DNA of 8,125 nt, from the NCBI GenBank assembly GCA_029239415.1, contig JAQZAY010000161.1:1-8125 (forward strand), given 5' to 3'. Shown here piece by piece: positions 1-5,796 of this stretch. Source of the stretch: Pseudomonas sp. (GTDB taxonomy: Bacteria; Pseudomonadota; Gammaproteobacteria; Pseudomonadales; Pseudomonadaceae). The notes under the pieces are model-generated. The model was not told the origin of the DNA and ran no database searches. It was given only the letters and a program-made list of their open reading frames with translations. A program made the translations under genes and the position numbers. The first letter of the stretch is position 1. Every line of letters starts with the position of its first letter.

Positions 1-1
1 C

Positions 2-250
2 GAGAATCCAGACCCCGTAGAGTATTACGATCTGAAAGGGCATTTTTTCAGAAAAGACAATCTCTACATAAACCTCAATGTCAAAAGCTCCCCGAATGTG
101 GGTGTGTCTTTATTGATCAAAGGGTACACGAAGGTGACGTTACCTGAGCCCACTCATGTCCTGATCAATTTTCCGAGCGATCCCGGGCGTACTCTCCTTC
201 GAAATCAGGTGGGCGCTATCCGAGGTCATGTCAACCAAGGATTCTCCTGA
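2..250 (+). CDS. 3' end of an unrecognised protein gene (partial, enters from the left edge)
   Basis: One plus-strand frame stays open from the first bases to a TGA at 248-250, giving the last 82 residues of a protein. The other two plus frames hit stops within the same stretch. The residues look like real protein: mixed, many alternating hydrophobic and polar residues (for example YINLNVKSS and VGVSLLIKGY), suggesting beta strands, with an end rich in G, R and N. There is no membrane segment in the visible part. The stretch is clearly more AT-rich than the genes to its right, which suggests an accessory or recently acquired gene. Its last 20 bases overlap the 3' end of the convergent urea transporter gene, and no terminator is visible between the two. 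I recognise no family and assign no function. The start lies outside the window. The reading frame is fairly well supported, the identity not at all. Confidence 0.6.
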   Translation, partial: ENPDPVEYYDLKGHFFRKDNLYINLNVKSSPNVGVSLLIKGYTKVTLPEPTHVLINFPSDPGRTLLRNQVGAIRGHVNQGFS

Positions 251-1088
251 GCATGGGTGGCGCTGCTTGTGCAAACCGCACACACCAGCATGGCAACACA
301 AAAGGCGCAGTCAGCGTCGGCATAGGGATTGACGCCATCGCCGCCTGAACAGCGATGGCGATCAACAGCGCAATGCCTGATAGCGGCAGGCCTCTGCCGC
401 TGAAGGCGATCGCCGCCAGAGCGGCGTTGAAACCGTAAAGACCCAACCTGCCTGCGCCAGGCTCATCGAGCAGATAGGCGACGACTACCCCCATCGTTGA
501 GCCGGCCAGCGCCCACCCCGCGGCCTTGGGGTTCGCGACAAACAGACCAAAGAGAATCAATACGCCTGCCAGTGGCTGATCAAGCAGGAATATCTGACCC
601 ACTCCCATCGCCACGCCATACGCCGGGTGTGCCAGCGCCGAGGTGCTGTTGAGTCCGGCTTCCGGGAGCGACAACACCCCCCAGCCGATCAGCACAAACG
701 GCATTGTGTAGGCAGGCAGCAGCGTTGAGCCACGCTTGAGCCACTGGTGCACCAGGATGCTGGACAGCCCGCCGGCAGCAATGACCAACGGCGGCACCAG
801 CGCCGACCAGGGCAGGGCGTGGCTGATCAGGATGCCGATCAGCACGCCGTTGTAGCTGTACAGGCCGGCCTGGCGATCGGTGCGTTCATAGCCGCGGCGC
901 TGGGCGGTCAGCAGCCCGGCGAGGGCGCCGAGCAGGGCGCCGCCGACCAGCTGCGGGGCGGTCAGGAGGATGGCGAGCAGGCAGCACAGGCCGCACAGCG
1001 GATTGCGCTGCAGCAGGACCTGGCTGAAGCCGTTGAGCAGCGCCGTGGCCCAGTCGGGGCACGGGGTGGTGGATTTTGTGGTGTGCAT
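231..1088 (-). CDS. urea transporter (UT family)
   Basis: Predicted inner-membrane channel-like protein of 285 residues that lets urea cross the membrane. The UT family is built from two inverted homologous halves, and both are visible. The first has QVLLQRNPLCG at about 23-33, GLYSYNGVLIG at 75-85 and LPAYTMPFVL at 124-133. The second has GVGQIFLLDQPLAG at about 162-175, GLYGFNAALAAIA at 216-228 and TLTAPFVL at 258-265. Nearly the whole protein is hydrophobic, consistent with about ten membrane segments. Length fits bacterial members. The ATG at 1086-1088 has no clear Shine-Dalgarno sequence in front of it, so the exact start is less sure, though no better in-frame start is evident before the conserved region. 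It lies downstream of pyk on the same strand, separated by 110 bp with a REP-like hairpin, so read-through or an own promoter are both possible. Urea and glyoxylate are co-products of allantoin degradation, which may explain the placement. Confidence 0.88.
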   Translation of the reverse strand: MHTTKSTTPCPDWATALLNGFSQVLLQRNPLCGLCCLLAILLTAPQLVGGALLGALAGLLTAQRRGYERTDRQAGLYSYNGVLIGILISHALPWSALVPPLVIAAGGLSSILVHQWLKRGSTLLPAYTMPFVLIGWGVLSLPEAGLNSTSALAHPAYGVAMGVGQIFLLDQPLAGVLILFGLFVANPKAAGWALAGSTMGVVVAYLLDEPGAGRLGLYGFNAALAAIAFSGRGLPLSGIALLIAIAVQAAMASIPMPTLTAPFVLPCWCVRFAQAAPPMLRRILG

Positions 1089-1165
1089 GGGGCAGTCGGC
1101 AAGGTGAGTGGGGTGAGCGGTGGGCCTCTTCGGGCCTCGGTTTTGCGCAGGTTATCTTGTGTAAG

Positions 1166-1193
1166 CCTCTTCGCTGGCTTGCCAGCGAAGAGG
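1166..1193. repeat. REP-like perfect hairpin after pyk
   Basis: CCTCTTCGCTGG (1166-1177) and CCAGCGAAGAGG (1182-1193) are perfect inverted repeats of 12 bp around a CTTG loop. The sequence resembles the short extragenic palindromes scattered through P. putida-type genomes (CTCTTCGC...GC...GCGAAGAG core). The hairpin begins five bases after the pyk stop codon, so in the pyk transcript it could block 3' exonucleases or end transcription. There is no T-tract on either side, so it is not a standard intrinsic terminator. The nine-base sequence GCCTCTTCG recurs at 1124-1132, perhaps part of a second, degraded copy. Confidence 0.75.
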
Positions 1194-1198
1194 GCGCC

Positions 1199-2614
1199 TC
1201 AGATCAATGTTTCGATCCGCAGGGTGTTGGTCGTGCCAGGCTTGCCGAACGGTACGCCGGCGGTGATCAGCAGCGTGTCGCCGCGGCTGGCCATGCCTTG
1301 GGCCTGGGCGATCTCCAGCGCGGTGGAGCAGATTTCGTCGACCTGGCGCAGGCGGTCGTTGACCACCGAATGCACGCCCCAGGCCACGCTCAGGCGCCGC
1401 GCGGTGGCGAGGTTCGGTGTCAGGTTGAGGATCGGCGCCCGTGGCCGCTCGCGTGCGGCGCGCAAGGTCGAGGCGCCCGACTCGCTGTAGTTGACCAGCA
1501 CGGCCACCGGCAGGATGCCGCTGATGCGCCGGATCGCGCAGCTGATGGCGTCCGAGACGGTGGCTTCGGCCTTGGGCCGGCCGACGTCGAGCTGGGCCTG
1601 GTAGTCCGGGCCGTTTTCCACCTGGCGGATGATCTTGCTCATCATCTGCACGGCTTCGAGCGGGTAGTCGCCCGAGGCCGTCTCGGCCGACAGCATCACT
1701 GCGTCAGTGCCTTCGGCCACGGCGTTGGCCACGTCGGTGACTTCGGCACGGGTCGGGGCGGGGGCGAAACGCATGGACTCGAGCATCTGCGTGGCCACCA
1801 CCACCGGCTTGCCGAGCTGGCGGCAGGTGTCGATGATCTGCTTCTGGATCTGCGGCACGCTCTCGGCCGGGACCTCGACGCCCAGGTCGCCGCGCGCGAC
1901 CATGATCGCGTCGCTGGCCTGGGCGATGGCCTGCAGGTGCGTGACCGCCGAGGGCTTCTCGATCTTGGCCATGAGATAGGCGCGATCCCCGATCAGCTCG
2001 CGGGCCTCGGCGATGTCCTCGGGACGCTGGACGAACGACAGCGCGACCCAGTCGACCCCGAGCTCCAGGCCAAAGGCCAGGTCGCGGCGGTCCTTGGCGG
2101 TCAGTGGGCTCAGCTCCAGCACCGCCTGTGGCACGTTGACGCCCTTGCGGTCGGAAAGTTCGCCACCGGCCAGCACTTCGGTATAGATGGCGTCGCTGTG
2201 CTTGGCGGTCACCCGCAGGCGCAGCTTGCCGTCATCGAGCAACAGGTCCATCCCTGGCTCGAGCGCCGCGATGATCTCGGGGTGCGGCAGGTTGACCCGG
2301 CGGCTGTCACCAGGGGTATCGTCCAGGTCAAGGCGCAGGGCCTGGCCGCGAACCAGCTGGACCTTGCCTTCGGCGAAGCGGCCGATGCGCAGCTTGGGAC
2401 CCTGCAGGTCCATGAGGATGCCCAGCGGTTGATTCAGCTGCTGTTCCACCTCGCGGATCCACTGGTAGCGCAAGGCGTGGTCGGCATGCTCGCCGTGGCT
2501 GAAATTGAGGCGGAAGATGTTCACCCCCGCTTGGACCAGCTGGTTGATGTCGTCGATACTGCGGGTCGCTGGGCCCAGGGTGGCCAGGATCTTGACTTTC
2601 TTGTCAGGCGTCAT
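1199..2614 (-). CDS. pykF: pyruvate kinase
   Basis: Cytoplasmic enzyme converting phosphoenolpyruvate and ADP to pyruvate and ATP, 471 residues, a normal length for bacterial pyruvate kinase. Visible motifs: the start KVKILATLGPATRS (6-19), RLNFSHGE (35-42), the MDLQGPKLRIG segment (68-78) leading into the B domain, the active-site signature LMAKIEKPSAV (214-224, catalytic Lys219), ARGDLGVE (240-247), VATQMLESM (273-281) and AVMLSAETASGDYP (305-318), then a C-terminal regulatory domain. The start is the ATG at 2612-2614, matching the family N-terminus. The frame stays open further upstream to 2968, but that extension is arginine-rich antisense-like sequence inside ttuD. The start overlaps the ttuD stop as ATGA, and no strong Shine-Dalgarno is present, so translation is probably coupled to ttuD. 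The position makes it the last step of the glyoxylate-to-pyruvate route. The symbol pykF follows usage in P. putida; a second isozyme (pykA) elsewhere is expected from the group. Confidence 0.95.
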   Translation of the reverse strand: MTPDKKVKILATLGPATRSIDDINQLVQAGVNIFRLNFSHGEHADHALRYQWIREVEQQLNQPLGILMDLQGPKLRIGRFAEGKVQLVRGQALRLDLDDTPGDSRRVNLPHPEIIAALEPGMDLLLDDGKLRLRVTAKHSDAIYTEVLAGGELSDRKGVNVPQAVLELSPLTAKDRRDLAFGLELGVDWVALSFVQRPEDIAEARELIGDRAYLMAKIEKPSAVTHLQAIAQASDAIMVARGDLGVEVPAESVPQIQKQIIDTCRQLGKPVVVATQMLESMRFAPAPTRAEVTDVANAVAEGTDAVMLSAETASGDYPLEAVQMMSKIIRQVENGPDYQAQLDVGRPKAEATVSDAISCAIRRISGILPVAVLVNYSESGASTLRAARERPRAPILNLTPNLATARRLSVAWGVHSVVNDRLRQVDEICSTALEIAQAQGMASRGDTLLITAGVPFGKPGTTNTLRIETLI

Positions 2615-3885
2615 GATTGCGAATTCTCGAGGATCAGGATGGCGCGGAAGTCGTTGACGTTGGTGCGCGTCGGTTCGGTGACGATCAGCGCATCGAGCGC
2701 TGCGAAGTAGCCGTAGCCATTGTTGTTGTCCAGCTCGTCCGAGGCGGACAGGCCCAGCGCCTGGGCGCGGGCGTAGCTGTCGGGTGTCATGAAGGCGCCG
2801 GCGTTTTCCTCGGAGCCGTCGATGCCGTCGGTGTCGCCGGCCAGGGCATGCACGCCCGGCAGGCCCTTGAGGCTTTCGGTCAGGCTCAGCAGGAACTCGG
2901 CGTTGCGCCCGCCACGGCCGTCGCCGCGCACGGTCACGGTGGTCTCGCCACCGGAAAGAATCACGCAAGGCGCCGCCAGCGGCTGGCCATGCAGGACGAT
3001 CTGCCGGGCGATTCCGGCATGCACCTTGGCCACTTCGCGCGCCTCGCCTTCCAGGTCACCCAGGATCAGCGGGCTGAAGCCTGCCTGCCGGGCCTTGACC
3101 GCGGCCGCTTCCAGCGACTGCTGGGGCCGGGCAATCAATGTGAAGTGGCTGCGCGCAAGCGCCGGGTCGTCGGCCTTGACGGTTTCGGAGGCCGGGTCGT
3201 TGAGCCACTCGATGACCGCCTGGGGCGCCTCGATGGCATAGCGCTTGATGATCGCCAGCGCGTCGGCCGAGGTGCTCGGGTCTGCAACGGTGGGACCGGA
3301 GGCAATGACCGTGGCCAGGTCGCCCGGCACGTCGGAAATCGCGTAGGTGTACACCGTCGCCGGCCAGCAGGCCTTGGCCAGGCGCCCGCCCTTGATCGCC
3401 GAGAGGTGCTTGCGCACGCAGTTCATCTCGCCGATGGTGGCGCCGGACTTGAGCAGGGCCTTGTTGATCTGTTGCTTGTCGGCCAGGGTCAGGCCTTCGG
3501 CGGGCAGCGCCAGCAGGGCCGAGCCGCCGCCGGAGAGCAGGAAGATCACCCGGTCGGTTTCGCTCAGGTTGCTGACCAGGTCAAGCACGCGCTTGGCCAC
3601 GGCCAAGCCAGCGGCGTCGGGCACCGGGTGGGCGGCCTCGACCACCTCGATCTTCTGGCAGCTGGCACCGTGGCCATAGCGGGTGACGACCAGGCCCGAG
3701 ACTTCGCCTTGCCAGCATTTCTCGACCACTTCGGCCATGGCGGCCGCGGCCTTGCCAGCGCCGATGACGATGACCCGGCCGGAGCGGTCGGCGGGCAGGT
3801 GGGGTTCCAGGACCTGGCGAGGGTGAGCGGCAGCGATGGCTGTATCGAACAGCTCGCGGAGAATTTCTTGCGGATCGACCGACAT
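2611..3885 (-). CDS. ttuD: glycerate 2-kinase (MOFRL family; often labelled hydroxypyruvate reductase)
   Basis: Phosphorylates D-glycerate with ATP to 2-phosphoglycerate, feeding glyoxylate carbon into lower glycolysis. Length is 424 residues, typical of the class II glycerate kinase family. Visible elements: a nucleotide-binding type segment VIGAGKAAAAMAE (40-52), LLSGGGSALL (116-125), GEMNCVRKHLSAIKGGRLA (152-170), DVPGD (185-189) and IASGPTVADP (194-203), then the C-terminal MOFRL part with SGGETTVTV (311-319), RGGRNAEFLL (324-333), AGDTDGIDG (349-357) and TEPTRTNVNDFRA (403-415). The ATG at 3883-3885 has GGGAG six bases upstream. Many databases call such proteins hydroxypyruvate reductase after the Agrobacterium tartrate locus; the operon context argues for kinase activity. 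It lies 106 bp downstream of glxR, behind a terminator-like hairpin, and overlaps pyk by four bases, so ttuD and pyk may form a separately tuned subunit. Confidence 0.93.
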   Translation of the reverse strand: MSVDPQEILRELFDTAIAAAHPRQVLEPHLPADRSGRVIVIGAGKAAAAMAEVVEKCWQGEVSGLVVTRYGHGASCQKIEVVEAAHPVPDAAGLAVAKRVLDLVSNLSETDRVIFLLSGGGSALLALPAEGLTLADKQQINKALLKSGATIGEMNCVRKHLSAIKGGRLAKACWPATVYTYAISDVPGDLATVIASGPTVADPSTSADALAIIKRYAIEAPQAVIEWLNDPASETVKADDPALARSHFTLIARPQQSLEAAAVKARQAGFSPLILGDLEGEAREVAKVHAGIARQIVLHGQPLAAPCVILSGGETTVTVRGDGRGGRNAEFLLSLTESLKGLPGVHALAGDTDGIDGSEENAGAFMTPDSYARAQALGLSASDELDNNNGYGYFAALDALIVTEPTRTNVNDFRAILILENSQS

Positions 3886-3915
3886 GGCAGGCTCCCAATC
3901 ATTGTTGTTCTGCAG

Positions 3916-3964
3916 AATCGAAAACGCCCCCGGAACTGCCTCCGTGCAGGCCGGACCAGGGGCG
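3916..3964 (-). terminator. terminator-like hairpin between glxR and ttuD
   Basis: Read on the minus strand, the arms CGCCCCTGG (3964-3956) and CCGGGGGCG (3933-3925) pair over nine positions, eight Watson-Crick and one G-U, and are followed at once by TTTTCGATT (3924-3916). Between them, GCCT and AGGC (3951-3948 and 3941-3938) can add a small inner stem. GC-rich stem plus T-rich tail is the form of an intrinsic terminator, though the tail is short and interrupted. It stands between two genes of one pathway, so it is more likely a partial terminator or attenuator than a full operon end. No convincing promoter is visible between it and ttuD. Confidence 0.6.
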
Positions 3965-3991
3965 GTGTTGCTCGGTTGCAGCAGTGAACGG

Positions 3992-4885
3992 TCAGCGGTC
4001 GTCGCGGATCGAGAAGTTGGCCATGTGCTCCAGGCCCTTGATCAGCGCCGAGTGGTCCCAGTTGCCGCCACCCAGGGCGACGCAGGTGCTCAATACCTGC
4101 TGGGCATTGGCGGTGTTGGGCAGGTTGATGCCCAGCTCCTTGGCACCTTGCAGGGCCAGGTTGAGGTCCTTCTGGTGCAGGTTGATGCGGAAGCCCGGGT
4201 CGAAGGTGCCCTTGATCATGCGCTCGGCATGCACCTCAAGGATCTTCGAGGAGGCGAAACCGCCCATCAGCGCTTCACGCACCTTGGCAGGGTCGGCGCC
4301 GTTCTTCGCCGCGAACAGCAAGGCTTCGCCGACGGCCTGGATGTTCAGCGCGACGATGATCTGGTTGGCGACCTTGGCGGTCTGGCCGTCGCCGTTGCCG
4401 CCGACGTGGGTGATGTTCTTGCCCATGGCCTGGAACAGCGGCAGGGCGCGCTCGAAGACGGTCGGGCAACCGCCGATCATGATGCTCAGGGTCGCGGCCT
4501 TGGCGCCGACTTCACCGCCCGAGACCGGGGCGTCGAGGTAGGCGGCGCCGGTCGCCTTGATCTTCTCGGCAAAGGCCTTGGTGGCGGTCGGCGAGATCGA
4601 GCTCATGTCGATCACCACCTTGTTCGGGCCGACGCCCTGGGCCACGCCGCCTTCACCGAACAGCACGGCCTCGACCTGCGGGGTGTCGGGCACCATGACG
4701 ATGATGAACTCGGCCTCCTGGGCCACTTCCTTGGGGTTGGCCAGGGCCACGGCGCCGGCGGCGACCAGCTCGGCGGGGGCCGCGTCGTGGTGGGTGGAGA
4801 CGAACAGGCTGTGACCTGCCTTCTGCAGGTTGAGGGCCATGGGCTTGCCCATGATGCCGGTGCCGATGAAACCGATTTTAGCCAT
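3992..4885 (-). CDS. glxR: 2-hydroxy-3-oxopropionate (tartronate semialdehyde) reductase
   Basis: Reduces tartronate semialdehyde, the product of Gcl, to D-glycerate with NAD(P)H in the cytoplasm. Length is 297 residues, close to the 290-300 usual for the beta-hydroxyacid dehydrogenase family. The N-terminal Rossmann fold shows the family signature GFIGTGIMGKPMALNL (5-20), with VMVPDTPQVEAVLFG (63-77) after it. The substrate motif DAPVSGGEVGAKAATLSIM is at 118-136 and the catalytic lysine region GQTAKVANQ at 167-175, with Lys171 and Asn175. The C-terminal helical domain includes the conserved KDL at 239-241. The start ATG (4883-4885) is preceded by GAGG nine bases away. It lies 77 bp downstream of hyi. 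GarR and other family members are close relatives, so GlxR rather than GarR rests on the gcl-hyi context. Confidence 0.94.
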   Translation of the reverse strand: MAKIGFIGTGIMGKPMALNLQKAGHSLFVSTHHDAAPAELVAAGAVALANPKEVAQEAEFIIVMVPDTPQVEAVLFGEGGVAQGVGPNKVVIDMSSISPTATKAFAEKIKATGAAYLDAPVSGGEVGAKAATLSIMIGGCPTVFERALPLFQAMGKNITHVGGNGDGQTAKVANQIIVALNIQAVGEALLFAAKNGADPAKVREALMGGFASSKILEVHAERMIKGTFDPGFRINLHQKDLNLALQGAKELGINLPNTANAQQVLSTCVALGGGNWDHSALIKGLEHMANFSIRDDR

Positions 4886-4962
4886 GAGAGATTACCTCGT
4901 TGTATTTGTTGGATCTCGATGGAGTAGGCGACTGCCGTTGCCGCAGGTTCGGCATTCAGCCG

Positions 4963-5745
4963 TCAGATTGCGTTATGGCTCTTGAGCCAGCCCAGGCCTG
5001 CTTCGGTGGTGGTCAGCGGCTTGTATTCACAGCCGACCCAGCCCTGGTAGCCGATGCGCTCCAGGTGCTCGAACAGGAAGCGGTAGTTGATCTCGCCGGT
5101 GCCCGGCTCGTTGCGCCCGGGGTTGTCGGCCAGCTGCACGTGGTTGATCAGCTTGAGGTTGGTTTCCAGCGTGCGCGCCAGGTCACCTTCCATGATCTGC
5201 ATGTGGTAGATGTCGTACTGCAGGAACAGGTTGTCACTGCCGACCTCGGCCTGGATCTCCAGCGCCTGCTTGGTGGTGTTGAGGTAGAAGCCTGGGATGT
5301 CGCGGGTGTTGATCATTTCCATGACCAGCCTGATCCCCGCAGCTTCGAGCTTGTCGGCCGCATACTTCAGGTTGTCGACAAAGGTCTTGCGCACGGTTGC
5401 GCAATCCGGGCCCTGCGGGCGGATGCCGGCCAGGCAGTTGACCTGGGTGTTGCCCAGTACCTTGGCGTAGGCAATGGCCAGGTCCACGCCCGCGCGGAAG
5501 TCCTCGACTCGGTCAGGGTGGCAGGCGATGCCGCGTTCACCCTTGGCCCAGTCACCGGCCGGCAGGTTGAACAGCACCTGGGTCAGGCCATTGTCGTCGA
5601 GCTGCTGCTTGATCTGGGCGGAGCTGAAATCGTAGGGGAAGAGGTATTCGACGCCGCTGAAGCCGGCGTCGGCGGCGGCCTTGAAGCGGGCCAGGAAGTC
5701 CTGCTCGGTGAACAGCATGGACAGGTTGGCAGCGAAGCGAGGCAT
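4963..5745 (-). CDS. hyi: hydroxypyruvate isomerase
   Basis: Interconverts hydroxypyruvate and tartronate semialdehyde, allowing both compounds to reach glycerate through GlxR. Length is 260 residues, typical for Hyi. It is a TIM-barrel protein of the xylose isomerase-like (AP endonuclease family 2) fold. Visible signatures: MPRFAANLSMLFTE at the N-terminus, GFSGVEYLFPYDF (28-40), FNLPAGDWAKGERG (59-72), VMEMINTRDIPGFYL (141-155), LQYDIYHMQIMEGD (175-188), HVQLADNPGRNEPGTGE (202-218) and GCEYKP (238-243). Glu143, Asp178, Gln204 and Glu240 occupy the places expected for the metal and catalytic residues of the family; this is by motif recognition, not alignment. The ATG at 5743-5745 follows AAGGAGA at five bases, the strongest ribosome site in the window. 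It sits 51 bp after gcl and 77 bp before glxR. A weak 5-bp hairpin (4939-4954) lies just after its stop codon. Confidence 0.95.
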   Translation of the reverse strand: MPRFAANLSMLFTEQDFLARFKAAADAGFSGVEYLFPYDFSSAQIKQQLDDNGLTQVLFNLPAGDWAKGERGIACHPDRVEDFRAGVDLAIAYAKVLGNTQVNCLAGIRPQGPDCATVRKTFVDNLKYAADKLEAAGIRLVMEMINTRDIPGFYLNTTKQALEIQAEVGSDNLFLQYDIYHMQIMEGDLARTLETNLKLINHVQLADNPGRNEPGTGEINYRFLFEHLERIGYQGWVGCEYKPLTTTEAGLGWLKSHNAI

Positions 5746-5768
5746 GGTTGTCTCCTTGCACGGTTAAG

Positions 5769-5787
5769 GCCCCCGGCGCGCGGGGGC
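5769..5787 (-). other. GC-rich intercistronic hairpin between gcl and hyi
   Basis: GCCCCCG (5769-5775) and CGGGGGC (5781-5787) are perfect 7-bp arms around a five-base loop (GCGCG). It lies ten bases after the gcl stop codon and 23 bases before the hyi start. On the minus strand it is followed by CTTAACC, without a T-tract, so an RNA stability or processing element is more likely than a terminator. The effect is inferred only from the structure. Confidence 0.55.
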
Positions 5788-5796
5788 GTGGAGCAG

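Noticed and set aside
2615..2968. N-terminal extension of pyruvate kinase by 118 residues
   Set aside because: The extension is arginine-rich and lies within the ttuD coding sequence in another frame; the family N-terminus begins at the ATG 2612-2614.
4900..4905. TTGTAT upstream of glxR as an operator half-site
   Set aside because: Only one half of the palindrome is present; six bases are expected often by chance.
1076..4927. Long plus-strand frames antisense to pyk, ttuD and glxR (1076-2710, 2617-3987, 3836-4927)
   Set aside because: Each mirrors a well-supported minus-strand gene, has no recognisable motif, and has the biased composition typical of the opposite strand of GC-rich codons.
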